Shown here: positions 1 to 10,400 of the stretch, piece by piece
Layout: every line of letters starts with the position of its first letter
Position numbering within the stretch: the stretch's first letter is position 1
Notes under the pieces: model-generated
What the model saw: the letters and a program-made list of their open reading frames with translations, nothing else
Database searches by the model: none
Told to the model about the DNA's origin: nothing
Assembly: GCA_963921195.1 (NCBI GenBank)
Contig: OY992538.1
Location: 12,424,330 to 12,488,329, forward strand
Reading direction: 5' to 3'
DNA from: Pegoplata infirma
Taxonomy: Eukaryota > Arthropoda > Insecta > Diptera > Anthomyiidae
DNA: 64,000 nt
Made by a program: the position numbers and the translations under genes

Positions 1-420
1 TTTCAATCGATTTGGCTGAAATTTGAAATTTAAGTTTCTTTTATCGCAAGAACAAAACCTATTAAATTTTGATAAAATCAATCCATGTTAACCCATAGCC
101 CCCATGTAAATGTCCCCTTCAAGTTTTACTTAAATACCCCTAACAATAGTATTCAAGATATCCTCTTGAAATTTGACCAATAAATGTTTTTTATATTCAT
201 AAACAATCGCTCTAAATTTTAATGGAATGGGACCATTTTAATTTCTAGGCCTCATACAAACCACCCTCCCAATATTCACATAAATTTCCCAAAATACATA
301 AAAATAAATAAATATTGTTTAAAAATTAATTCTTTTTAAATTTTATAATCGCAAATAAGCATTAGTCTTTATTATTTTACATTTCCGAATTAAGCGCCGC
401 TAGATTGGCCATTTCGGCCA
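1..420. other. AT-rich intron sequence, no feature seen
   Basis: This is non-coding sequence upstream of the first recognisable exon and is presumably part of an Unc-89 intron whose 5' end lies outside the window. I see no exon, no RNA gene and no clear repeat unit in it beyond A/T runs. Confidence 0.5.
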
Positions 421-892
421 CTGTGCATTGGAGCAGTACAAATAATTTTTAGATTGGAAAATTACAATAAATTTTTTTCAAAAAATTTAAAAAAATAGTA
501 ATAATCGTTATCCCACGATCATCCTGGGCAAAAAATTTGTAGAATCGATAGAAGTTTTACTCAAAAAAATTTCAAAAAAATGGAAGAGTACAAACATTTT
601 TAAAAATGAGATTTGAATTTTAAAACTTAAAAATCGCCTACTAGAGCGCTTTTAAGAATTTTTTGGGATTTTTTTAAAAAATTACGTAAAAAAACAAAAA
701 TTTAAAAAAAAAAAAATGGAAATTTGGACCATTATTGAAGAAGTTATGAGTAAAAGAAGTTTGAGTAAAGGAACAAACTACCAATTTTTAAAAATTCAAT
801 ATCTTTTGAACGGGTCATCAAAAAAAATCTGAAAATTTAGCACGAAGGAGTTTTCGAAGGGTACTTAAAACTGTAAACAAAGTGGGAAAATC
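421..892 (+). repeat. Foldback family A, solo right-arm fragment
   Basis: This segment matches, with moderate divergence, the right arms of the palindromic elements at 4886-7418 and 11271-12574. Shared landmarks are TTGGAGCAGTA near its start, GTAGAATCGATAGAAG, CTAGAGCGCTTTTAAG, GGACCATTATTGAAGAAG and CGAAGGAGTTTTCGAAGGGT. It lacks the left arm and the outer tip, and it stops abruptly against a GTCCGTCCGTC-containing repeat at about 893. It is a truncated copy. Confidence 0.7.
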
Positions 893-1150
893 AGTGATCG
901 ATTCTAAGACATTCTAGCGATGTCCGTCCGTCCGTCTGTCCGTCTGTGGCAGACACGATACAGTCCAAACTAAAAGAGCTAGACTCCTGAAGTTTGGTAC
1001 TAATATGTCTTATGGTATTGGGGTGGTTAAGTTCGAATATGGGCAAAATCGGATCAGGGGAAAAAAGTTTCCCCTTGAAGAACTAAAGCAACCTCTGAAA
1101 AAACGCAGTTTTTTATAGGTTTTTTATGCTTTTGCTAAGCAAACGAAACA
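893..1150 (-). repeat. Hairpin-led dispersed repeat, truncated copy
   Basis: The stretch has GATCGATTCTAAGACATTCT followed by GATGTCCGTCCGTC. It also has the landmarks GAGCTAGACTCCTGAA and CCCCTTGAAGAACTAAA, which occur in reverse complement in the full-length element at 4944-5696. Neither the hairpin end nor the TATACCCTCCA end is present. Confidence 0.65.
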
Positions 1151-1254
1151 TTGTTATGTCACGGATTTGGCTCAAATTAAGTTTATATAAAGGATTGAAG
1201 GATTGAAGGACTAATTTAAATATTGGTAAAAACATTTTTGAAATCCAACCATTT

Positions 1255-2177
1255 GCAATTGTATTTCAGAAACTTTCAATTGAATTTTAGAAACTATCAA
1301 TTGAATTTCAGAAACAATTAATTGAATTTCAGAGTTATCAATTGTATTTCAGATATTATCAATTGTATTTAAGAAATTATCAATTGTATTTCCGAATTAA
1401 TCAATTGTATTTCAGAAATTATCAAATGTATTTTAGAATTTATCAATTATGCTTTAGAAATTTTCAATTTGTATTTCAGGAAATAACAATTGTATTTCAG
1501 AAATTATCAATTGTATTTCAGAATTTATCAATTGTATTTCAGAAATTATCAATTGTACTTCAGAAATGTTCAATTGTTTTACGAAGGTTAGTTTCTGAAA
1601 TATAATGGATAATTTCTGAAATACAATTAATAAATTCTAAAATATAATTGATAATTTCTAAAATACAATTGGTAATTTCTGAAATACTATTGGTAATTTC
1701 TGAAATACAATTGATAATATCTGAAATACAATTGATAAATTCTGAAATACAATTGATAACTTCTGAAATACAATTGATAATTCCTGAAATACATTTGAGA
1801 ATTTCTGAAATACAATTGATAATATCTGAAATACAATTGATAAATTCTGAAATACAATTGATTATATCTGAGATACAATTGAAAAATTCTGAAATACAAT
1901 TGATAATTTCTGAAATACAATTGATAATTTCTGAAATACAATTGATAGTTTCTGAAATACAATTGATATTTTCTAAAATACAATTGATAAGTTCTGAAAT
2001 ACAATTGATAGTTTATGAAATACAATTGATATTTTCTGATATATAATAGATAATTTCTGAAATGCAATTGATAATTTCTGAAATAAAATTAATAATTTCT
2101 GAAATACAATTGATAATTTCAGAAATACAATTTATAGTTTCTGAAATACAATTGATAATTTCTGAAATACAATTGGA
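1255..2177. repeat. 21-bp satellite array in two inverted arms (CAATTG unit, array A)
   Basis: The left arm (about 1255-1585) is a head-to-tail array of a 21-bp unit with core CAATTGTATTTCAG. The right arm (about 1593-2177) is the same unit in reverse complement, core CTGAAATACAATTG. The switch lies near 1590. The left arm holds about 15 units and the right about 27, with point changes but an almost constant period. The whole could fold into a hairpin several hundred bases long. Because 21 is a multiple of 3 and the unit lacks in-frame stops, it also gives long spurious open frames. It ends about 310 bp before the first visible exon. Confidence 0.9.
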
Positions 2178-2491
2178 AATGGTGTAGTTTCGGAGATTTT
2201 TGGGCAAAATTGTACGTACAAGTAGGCGTGGTCAATAAAACCTAGACTTTGTCCATCTTGATGGACCATTCCTATTGCCGATAAAAAATTTTTTGAAATT
2301 GGATAAATAATTTCGGAGATTTTTAAATTTAACATTTTTCACAAACAAAATCGTTAAACAATAAAAATTTTTAAAACCAGTAAATTTGAATAAAATTTTA
2401 ATTAATGGTTAAAATCGTTTACAAAGAAACTTAATACATCCACTTGTAATTATTCCCACTTTATTATACTTATAAAAATCTTTATTTTTAG

Positions 2492-2641
2492 AAATGTAAC
2501 GGAAGCAGATTCTACAGCGAAATGGTTGGTTCGGATATTTGGCGATAATAAAGAGGGATGGGTACCAAAAAATATTTTAGATGCCGGCTTAGCAGCCATG
2601 TTAAATGGCAACGAAAAAGAAAATGCAGATTTTCAGAAAAA
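2492..2641 (+). CDS. Unc-89: Unc-89/obscurin exon: C-terminal part of SH3 domain
   Basis: This internal exon of about 50 codons is bounded by TTTATTTTTAG at its 3' splice site and by GTAAAT at its 5' splice site. The upstream intron is phase 2 and the downstream intron is phase 2. It encodes the second half of an SH3 fold: KWLVR, an acidic/basic turn, then the hallmark GWVPKNIL. A short linker ending NADFQKK leads into the DH domain. In the obscurin/UNC-89 family an SH3 domain directly precedes the RhoGEF module, which is exactly the order seen here. The N-terminal half of the SH3 and the start codon lie upstream of the window. Confidence 0.85.
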
Positions 2642-2707
2642 GTAAATTTGAATTATAAAAAAAAAAAACAAAAAAAAAAATCCACTAATTTCACAATATC
2701 TTTCCAG

Positions 2708-2878
2708 GGCCGTTATACGTGAACTAATCGAAACTGAGGAAGAATTTAATCGTGATTTACAAAATGTAGTCGATCGTTATATCAAAGCCGTGGATGGTCC
2801 TTCGGCACCACGTCATGTACGTGATAGTAAGGATGTAATCTTTGGAAATTTTCAACAAATTGCTGAATTTCATAATAT
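2708..2878 (+). CDS. Unc-89: Unc-89/obscurin exon: start of RhoGEF (DH) domain
   Basis: The exon follows a 66-bp intron (acceptor TTTCCAG, donor GTAAGT) and is phase 2 at both ends. It encodes VIRELIETEEEFNRDLQNVV and then a segment ending VIFGNFQQIAEFHN. This is the classic first helix of Dbl-homology domains (E-L-x-x-T-E-x-x-F/Y-x-x-D-L) and the following I-F-x-N-x-x-x-I stretch. DH domains catalyse GDP/GTP exchange on Rho-family GTPases. Whether this obscurin DH is active cannot be told from the sequence. Confidence 0.88.
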
Positions 2879-2948
2879 GTAAGTTGTGAAGTACAAAATG
2901 TAAATATTTTATTAACTGAATTAAATTGTTCTAAAATTTTCTGCACAG

Positions 2949-3114
2949 GGTTTTCATTGATGGCGTTAAATATTATGCGGATAAACCGAATATGGTGGTC
3001 AAAACCTTTTTACGTTTGGAAAGAGATTTTGATATGCATGTTAAATATTGTAAAACCGAACCACTAGCTCAAGAATATTTAGCATCGAATAAAGAGGCCT
3101 TTACATTCTTTCAG
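2949..3114 (+). CDS. Unc-89: Unc-89/obscurin exon: middle of DH domain
   Basis: The exon starts after CTGCACAG and ends at TTTCAG|GTATGT, going from phase 2 to phase 0. It continues the DH helical bundle with VFIDGVKYYADKPNMVVKTF, then LERDFDMHVKYCKTEPLAQEYL, broken here for length by its aromatic and acidic positions, and ends in KEAFTFFQ. The spacing of hydrophobic residues fits the central DH helices. The domain is then interrupted by a 34-kb intron. Confidence 0.86.
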
Positions 3115-3480
3115 GTATGTGTTATTTATAAGAATTTAAAAATTTAATCAAAGTTTTAATAAGTTTGTCAAAAGAAGGGTGTTTGCAAAAAAATACGAAA
3201 GTTTTCATTATAAAAAGTTGTTGGATCAACTGCATTCAAATTCATTATAAAATTAAAAAAAAAAATAAAACAGATTTTTTTTGATGTACATATTATTGTC
3301 ATTCCGAAAAAAATATTGACACTCTGATTTATAAAACCAATTTTCATTTAACCTAAAATTTCGTTCAAATAATATTTCGATCATATGGTTCCGTATCCAA
3401 TTTTAAGAATCATTGGCGAGAAGGGGTAAAATAGTGAACTTTTTTTATTTTTTTTTCCTTCTCCTTATATATTTATTATA

Positions 3481-3752
3481 AAGGCGCGTTTAGACGGGAG
3501 AGAAAACCCCTAGATTTTAAGTAAAACACAACTCTGTGGTAATATACTTTTGACTTTAAAAATTTATGTGTCAAATCTCATTTCTTTAATACTTGTTTTT
3601 GCTTACCATTTTCATTATATTATTATTTGCTTTCGCACATTTAGTCAATAATTTGTAGATTGAAAACTGAATTAAAGTAAATTTAAAAAGTTGCCACAGA
3701 GTTGTTTTTTACTTTAAATCTAGGGGAATTCTCTCTCGTCTAACCACGCCTT
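3481..3752. mobile_element. MITE, 272 bp, ~60-bp terminal inverted repeats
   Basis: The left end AAGGCGCGTTTAGACG runs through CCCCTAGATTTTAAGTA and ACAACTCTGTGG. The right end is its near-perfect reverse complement (CCACAGAGTTGT, then CTAGGGGAATT, then CGTCTAACCACGCCTT). The interior has no coding capacity. The flanks would allow a 3-bp TAA target duplication, but A/T runs at both borders make this ambiguous. It is a non-autonomous DNA transposon of undetermined superfamily. Confidence 0.8.
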
Positions 3753-3759
3753 AAAAACT

Positions 3760-4022
3760 TGAAATTTGAAATAGGACCCTTCCGCAAAAAAGAAACATTT
3801 TACCTTTTAAGAAGTCCGATTTTAAAGGGGTAAAAATTTGTACTTTGGTACTTTTTCTGTCTTCAGAAATAATGGAATAGAAATAATGAAATAGAAACTT
3901 TAAATACGGAATGGCGAATAACACCGCTCTACAAATCTGAGGTTTGTCGCTGCGTTTTGGATGAAACCAAAAAAAGTTGAAAGAGTTTAGTGCCCCGATT
4001 CCAAAACGGTCACTCAAATTTT
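3760..4022. repeat. Units of the dispersed ~140-bp tandem repeat (part 1)
   Basis: The segment shows the hallmarks of the repeat that fills 51306-54770: TTGAAATTTGAAATAGGA, GGGGTAAAAATTTGTAC, TTTGGTACTTTTTCTGTC and AGAAATAATGGA. A foldback element (4023-4531) separates it from a continuation of the same repeat at about 4532-4870. Confidence 0.6.
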
Positions 4023-4531
4023 TCTATCACGTCACAATTTTGAGAAAATCGCGGTTAAAGTGTCAAAAAATGCCCATTTTGACCATTTTTGAACAGTTAT
4101 AAAATAACATCCTGACATGCAAATGACTTGGTATCAAGCTCATTCGAAAGTGTATAATTTTCTCTTTCAGACAAGACCAAATCTTCTTGGAATTTAATTT
4201 TCTAACATGATAAAAAAATCATTAGCCACAAGTGCTTTAAATCTAAAATTTAGTATGAATTTGTATGGAAATTTGTTAAAAAACACTGTGTAAATAAACT
4301 AAATATTGAAAAAATGGAAGGTTTTTTGCTAATGATTTTTCTACTATTTTAGAAAATTAAATTTTAAGAACATTTAATCTTATCTTTAAAAGAAAATTAC
4401 AGGCTTTCGAATGAGCTTGATACCAAGTCATTTGCATGTCAGGATCTTATTTTATAAGCTTATATAAAGGGTAAAAAACGCCCTTTTTCAGCACTTTAAC
4501 CGCGAATTACTCAAAATCCTGACGTGATAGA
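4023..4531. mobile_element. Foldback element B, ~0.5 kb palindrome
   Basis: The terminal sequence TCTATCACGTCA at the left is matched by TGACGTGATAGA at the right. The pairing continues inward: CGCGGTTAAAGTG against CACTTTAACCGCG, GACATGCAAATGACTTGG against its complement, and AGCTCATTCGAAAG against CTTTCGAATGAGCT. The arms are about 220 bp and the centre (about 4240-4310) is unpaired A/T-rich sequence. It is inserted in the ~140-bp repeat. It has no coding capacity. Confidence 0.85.
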
Positions 4532-5171
4532 CAAATTTGGGCTCCGGATTTGAAATCAGCGCAACAGACACTATCCAAATCACTAACCAGAATCCAATAC
4601 GCATTTTCTTGTTGAGCTGTGTAATTTATCGAAAAAAAAAACATTGTGACAAAAGTACTTTTTATAAATTTTTGATGCTAAAAAAGCTTAAAAAAGTGTA
4701 CTTTGACAGTACTTCGATCTCCAGAAAAAGTGGATACAATAACTTTATTTTTAAAATATAAAATCCAACATCGAAGCAAACCCTTATGAAAAAGAACCTC
4801 TTAGAAATTACTGACTCTATAACAATTCTTGGGTACTTTTACGATTTACTAAAATAATGGCCTTATAATCATGAAATTTTTTCATGAAATCATGGTCCAA
4901 ATTTCAATTTTTTTTAAATTTTGTTTTTTTACGTATTTAAAAAAAACAAGTAAGAGAGTTAAATTCGGCTGGGCCGAATCTTTTATACCCTCCAACGTGC
5001 ATAAAAAATAAAAAAATCTAGGGGCGTTTTCTTTTTTTTTTTGGGGGGGGTCGGTATTTGTAATTGGGGGGGCAAATTTCCTCTCGAATATGTGTTTAAA
5101 AAATAAGATGCTTTTTGCACAAAAGAAATACATTAGGATTTAAAAAAAAAATGTTTTATTCCACGCCCATT

Positions 5172-5192
5172 GGGGGGGGGGGGGGGGGGGGG
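5172..5192. repeat. Homopolymer G run (21 bp)
   Basis: An uninterrupted run of G lies inside the dispersed repeat at 4944-5696. Its length in an assembly may be unreliable. Confidence 0.95.
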
Positions 5193-5472
5193 CGGACCGA
5201 CAAAACGACATTTTCTAATTCTCTAGGTCCAAGTGCAGTACTTTGAACTTCTTGTAGCATAAAAATGTTGCATTTGTTAAACAAAAACACAAAAAATCAC
5301 GTAAAAAACATGCTATTTTTCAGAGGTTGGTTTAGTTCTTCAAGGGGGAACTTTTTTCCCCCTGGCCCGATTTTGCTCATTTGCGAACTTAACCTGCCTA
5401 TTAACATAAGACATATTTGTGCCAAATGTCGGGAGTCTAGCTCTTTTATTTTGGACTGCATCGTGTTAACTA

Positions 5473-5561
5473 CAGACGGACAGACGGACAGACGGACAGA
5501 CGGACAGACGGACAGACGGACAGACGGACGGACAGACGGACGGACGGACGGACGGACGGAC
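5473..5561. repeat. GACAGACG/GGAC microsatellite
   Basis: Units of GACAGACG and then GGAC repeat across about 90 bp, as part of the dispersed repeat at 4944-5696. Long open frames over this tract on both strands are artefacts of the repeat. Confidence 0.95.
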
Positions 5562-7424
5562 ATCGCTAGAATGTCTTAGAATCGATCCCTGGTCATAAAT
5601 ATATATACTTTATGGGGTCCTAGACCGATATTTTGATGCGTTACACACGGAATGACAAAGTGAGTATACCCCCATACTGTAGTTGGAGGGTATAAAAAAT
5701 CCCAAAAAATTCTTAAAAGCGCTCTAGTATGCGATTTATAAGTTTCAAAATTTAAATCTCATTTTGGAACATGTTTGTACTCTTCGATTTTTTTGTGTAA
5801 AACTTCTATCGATTCTACAAATTTTTTGCCCAGGAGGATCGTGGGATAACGATTATTACTATTTCTGAAAAAAATTTATTGTAATTTTACAATCTTAAAA
5901 TCATTTCTACTGCTCCAATGGTGCGTCATAGAGGGGTCATTTATAAGACCGACCCCCATTAATTTTTACGTCTTAACATTTCTTTGGAACAAACTAATAC
6001 CCTATCTCCAATTTCTAAGGGGGCTCCCAGACAAAACGACATTTATTAACATTTGCTCCAAGCGCTCTAACTGCCCTAATAGTGCCCTTAGAGCAACAAA
6101 ATGTATGACCGACCCACAATATTTTTTTAGTCCAAACATTTTCTCTGAACACAGCAACAAAATGTATAACTGACCCTCAATATTTTTTTAGTCCATACAT
6201 TTTCTCTGAACACACCTACCCTCTATCTCTAACTGTTAAGGCGGTCCCCATACAATTTTTTTTATTTTTTGTAAATTTGTTTTATTTAATCAGCTTCTAC
6301 CGGTCCAATGGTGCGTTTGAGAGGGGTCATTATTGAGACCGACCCCCATTTATTTTTACCCTACAATTTTTTTTTAAAACATACCTACGCCCTATCTCCA
6401 CTCCCTAAGTAGGCTCCCATACGAATAACAGTTGGAGCAAATTTTATAAAAATGTAATTTTGAACGGAAGCCTACTTAGGGAGTAGAGATAGGGCTGTGG
6501 TATGTTTTACAAAAATGTTGTAGGGTAAAAAAAAAATGGGGGTCGGTCTGACTAATGACGTATCTCGGATGCACCATTGGACCGGTAGGAGCTGATTAAA
6601 TAAAACAAATTTACAAAAAATAAAAAAAAATTGTATGGGGACCGCCTTAACAATTAGAGATAGAGGGTAGGTGTGTTCAGAGAAAATGTTTGGACTAAAA
6701 AAATATTGTGGGTCAGTTACACATTTTGTTGCTCTAAGGGCACTATTAGGGCAGTTAGAGCGGTTGGAGCAAATTTAAAAAAATTTCGTTTTGTGTGGGA
6801 GCCCCCTTAGAAATTGGAGGTAGGGTATTAGTTTGTTTCAAAGAAATGTTAAGACGTAAAAATTAATGGGGGTCGGTCTAATAAATGGCCCCTCTATGAC
6901 GCACCATTGGAGCAGTAGAAATGATTTTAAGATTGGAAAATTACAATAAATTTTTATTAAAAAATTTTAAAAAATAGTAGTAATCGTTATCCCACGAACC
7001 TCCTGGGCAAAAAAATTGTAGAATCGATAGAAGTTTTACACAAAAAAATTTAAGAAAAAATCGAAGAGTACAAACATTTTCAAAAATGAGATTTAAATTT
7101 TATAACTTAAAAGTCGCATACTAGAGCGCTTTAAAGAATTTTTTGGAATTTTTTTTTTTTTAAAGTACGTAAAAAACAAAAATTTTGAAAAAAAAATTGA
7201 ATTTTGGACCATTACTGAAGAAATTATGAGAAAAAAAAGTTTGAGTAAAGGAACAAACTACTAATTTTTAAAAAATCGATATCTTTTGAAAGGACCATCA
7301 AAAAAATCTGAAAATTTACCACGAAGGAGTTTTCGAAGGGTACTAAAAACTGTAAACAAATTTGGAAAATCTAAAAAAATATTTTTCAAAGTGTTCGATT
7401 TGGCATGGAATGCCCCATATACAC

Positions 7425-7590
7425 CACTTTGTGGTACAGGGTATAATGAGTTTGTGCTGATGATCGTAACTATTGGAAATATCGGTCCTAGACCCACCTT
7501 CAAGTATACCGATCGACTCAGAATCACTTTCTGAGACGATTTAGCGATTTCCGTCGGTCCGGCTGTCCATGTAAACGTTGTGAGCACTAG
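7425..7590 (-). repeat. Fragment of a second hairpin-repeat subfamily
   Basis: It carries ACAGGGTATAATGAGTTTG, CGGTCCTAGACCCACCTT, AAGTATACCGATCGACTC and GCGATTTCCGTCGGTCC. The same landmarks occur at 32470-32546 and after 33321, where two MITEs are inserted, so this copy supplies the uninterrupted version of that site. Confidence 0.6.
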
Positions 7591-7599
7591 GGTGGCTCG

Positions 7600-9200
7600 T
7601 TCTTGGGCTTTTCTCTCTTATCAAATTCTAATACCCGCCAAAAGTTTCGGTCCCCTAAGGGTAACTCACTTGCAAAATATCACTCCGATCGGAGTTTATC
7701 TTCTGTCTCCATTTTGAGCCTCAAAATTGGGACTTTAAAAAAAAAGTTTTTTTTTATTAAAATAATTAAAAAATTATTTTTGTATAATATTTGATCGTAA
7801 ATACTTAAATATGAAATTTAAAGGCCCTTACCACAAGAAACCAAAAAGTCTATTTTAACAAAAGTTTTATTTTAAATTTCAATTTTTCACTACATTTTTT
7901 GAAAGTCGATTTTAAAAACAAAAACAATTTTTATGGAAATAAAATTAAAAGCTCATTTTAAATTTATTTTATTTTCTTGTGGTAAAGCTGAAAGATTTTA
8001 CGGTATCATTAACCCGTTCAAACTTGATACCAATCAAATGGCATGATTTTAGGGGCTTTCTCAAAACACCTTTTTTCAAAATTAGAAAATTTTATTAAAA
8101 AAAAATTTAAAATATATAATTTTTTTTTCTGAATTCATTAAGAACACCTTGGAGGAGAAAAATGTGAAATATGGCGAATATCCGTCAGGCCAATTTTCGG
8201 GAATTGCGGGGGGAAGTTAGCGGATTTCAAGGAAATGTTGGTTTTATCAATAATTTGGAATAATAAAATCTTATAAATTAAATTTTTGGCTAAATTAACG
8301 TTTTTTGGTGTCGTTGCATTATATAAGATATCTTTAAGTCTGTCATAAAATTATAGAGATCTAGGACGTCTTTAACCCACATTGGCTGGGGGTCAAAAAT
8401 ATCCCCGCAAAAAATTTTAAGTTTAGAGCTTAAATTTTGTGCTATAAACAAGTATCAAATGGCTTCTGTGTTTTTTATCCCAACTATAATTTCGTAGTAC
8501 TATATTATCTTTAAAAAAAATCATTAACCCTTCTTGGTAGGGGGTCAAAAATGACCCATTCAGTAAAAAATATATATTCTGTTTATACCCGTGTAAAAAA
8601 AGAATTATATCAAAACATATCCCCTTTGATAAAAACATATATGGATCATATCTAAATGGATATAATCAGATCTACTCCATATAAATTCATACTAGCTTAC
8701 CATCCCGGTACTTCGTTACCGGTTGTATTAAATACCGGATAATAGAAGGATCAGAATTACTCTACCGATTTCAAGAAAATTCCCCTACGTAGTCTTTGTT
8801 TTATTTACTTGTGCGAATTTAAGTCTTTCAAAAAATAATATTTCAATGAATAATTTACACACTAAAATTTGAATAATTTTTGAGCCCTTATGTCGGGATT
8901 TTGGATTTTGAGTGAATGAATATTTCAGTGAATAAAGAAATTGTAATAAGAATAAGTTTGAGTGAAAAAACATATAGAGAGAAAAAATATAGAGTAAAAA
9001 AGTTTAATACGAAAAATTTTAGTAAAAAGTATCATTCCATATTGTTCCCTGTTCTATTTCATTTCGTTCCCGTTCATAAATTTTAAATTTAAGAATATGT
9101 CTATCTCTTTGGTGTTATTTTTGGGGCTTTTAGTTTAATAGTTAGATAGGTAAAAGTAACCATTTGCACCATTTTCCCCTTAAAATTAAATTTTCCAAAA
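7600..9200. other. AT-rich intron sequence, mostly unassigned
   Basis: This is non-coding sequence with A/T runs. One stretch near 9030-9080 (repeated TTCCATATTGTTCCC/TTTCGTTCCCGTTC phrases) resembles 34440-34700, so part of it is an older dispersed repeat. Nothing else recognisable was seen. Confidence 0.5.
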
Positions 9201-9239
9201 ACTGTTTTTTTTGTCCTTTATTTTAAATATCAATTTTCT

Positions 9240-9500
9240 GAGCCATTATTTCAAGAAATATAAGAATAACCAAAAAAATATACACTTTTTTATTATTAAA
9301 GGAACAAAAAGAGTACAAAAAGTACACTTTCTTACCCCCGTGAGAAACGGAATTTTCAAAAAGAACCTCTTCCAGAAAAATTTTTCTTCACCGAAGGAAA
9401 TATTTGGACTTAGACCCCCTTTAAAAATGTCTCCCGACATTCAGTTAAATCGATTTATTGGCAACAAAAGTAAGCCATTTTCACTTAAATTTGGTTTGTG
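9240..9500. repeat. Unit-like sequence of the ~140-bp dispersed repeat
   Basis: Phrases such as GGTAAAAAG-like runs, AAAGTACACTTT and AAAAAGAACCTCTTCCAG resemble the tandem repeat that dominates 51306-54770. The similarity is weaker than in the other blocks. Confidence 0.35.
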
Positions 9501-9639
9501 AGTGTTTTCTACACTTAATATAGATTTTAAAAATGATAGATGTAATCGGTCCATATTTGGACTTGTAACCAATTTTCTGGAATCGAACGCTATTTGAAAT
9601 TTGGTAAAATGGCGAGTTTTCTTAAGGTTAAGAAATTAA

Positions 9640-10400
9640 AAAAAAATCTTAACATTTTTTTCCTTGACCATATTTTCGAGATTGAGACAAACTTTCATTT
9701 AAAGTTAATTTAAGCCAAATCCGATCATTTTAACCCGTGGCACCATTTGATCAAAGTTTTGTTTTTTTTAGAAAATTTTCACCTAAAACTCTAAACTTTG
9801 ATCAAAGGACGCTATTTGTTTGAGTGCTCTGATTTGACTTAAATAAGTTTTAATGAAAGATTTTCTCAGGCTCTATGAAATAGTCAATGAAACAATATTT
9901 TAAAATTTTTGTTTAAACATTTCTTAAACGTAGGAAAAAACCCGTCATTTTTGGAAATTTTTGGAAATTTTTGACAAGTTTGAAATGGCGGTATCTCAAA
10001 AACCGATCGACCGATTTCAGAAATTTTTTGATATTCGTATTCAGCATGCCAAAATGCTGAATATCGTATGATAATTCATTTTTATTTTTTAATTTTTTAA
10101 AAATCCAAAATTTTAATGTAAATTTTTTAAAAATCCTAAACTTTGATCGAGGGGCGTTGCGGGTTAAAATTATTATTAAATAAAAAAGTTTTAAATTTTT
10201 AGAAAATTTTCACCAAAAACTCAAAACTTCGATTGATGGGCGCCATTAGTTTAAATGGTCTGATTTGGCTCAAATTTAGTTCAAACGAAAGAATGTCTCA
10301 AGGATGTAGGAAAAACCCGTAATTTTTGGCAAACTTCAAATATCGATATCTCGAAAACCGTTTGACCGATTTGGTGATCTATAAGTTGTAAAAGTTAAAA
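9640..10400. repeat. Degenerate tandem repeat of ~400 bp units
   Basis: The phrase AGAAAATTTTCACC followed by AAAACTC and then a GATCAAAGGACGC- or GATTGATGGGCGC-like run occurs near 9770 and 10200. TTTGATC..GGGGCGTTGCGGG sits between. Each is followed by GTCTGATTTGGCTCAAAT-like sequence and a clause about AAACCGATCGACCGATTT. A short hairpin (TATTCAGCAT / ATGCTGAATA) lies at about 10037-10066. Confidence 0.5.

Larger units (their letters stand above)
4944..5696 (+). repeat. Hairpin-led dispersed repeat, full-length copy
   Basis: It begins ACAAGTAAGAGAGTTAA, then a 7-bp stem (ATTCGGC 4963-4969, GCCGAAT 4973-4979), then TTATACCCTCCAAC. It contains a run of GACAGACG units, then CATCGCTAGAATGTCTTAGA, then TATATATACTTTATGGGG, and ends GTTGGAGGGTATAAAA. 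The two ends thus share an inverted TATACCCTCCAAC. Similar elements are, to my knowledge, common in higher flies, but I cannot assign a superfamily. This copy sits inside a foldback element. Confidence 0.75.
4886..7418. mobile_element. Foldback family A, palindromic copy interrupted by another repeat
   Basis: Left arm 5697-6420 and right arm about 6465-7250 are reverse complements over roughly 0.7 kb, with a loop of about 44 bases. The right arm continues to the terminal GGAATGCCCCAT at 7418. On the left the outer part is represented only by 4886-4943 (GGTCCAAATTTCAATTT), because the tip is missing and a different repeat (4944-5696) is inserted within the arm. The uninterrupted copy at 11271 shows how 4943 and 5697 were once adjacent. 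No transposase-like frame is seen. Confidence 0.85.

Noticed and set aside
1687..2067. Tyr/Gln-rich open frames over the 21-bp array, both strands
   Set aside because: They exist only because the repeat period is a multiple of three. Composition is that of the repeat, and both strands are open at once.
5265..5579. Open frames on both strands with Thr-Asp-Gly or Arg-Pro-Ser-Val repeats
   Set aside because: They translate the GACAGACG microsatellite within a dispersed repeat. There is no start context, domain or splice support.
7261..7587. 108-codon reverse-strand frame and its + strand partner
   Set aside because: They lie across the arm of a foldback element and a neighbouring repeat. The copy at 11271-12574 does not keep the frame.
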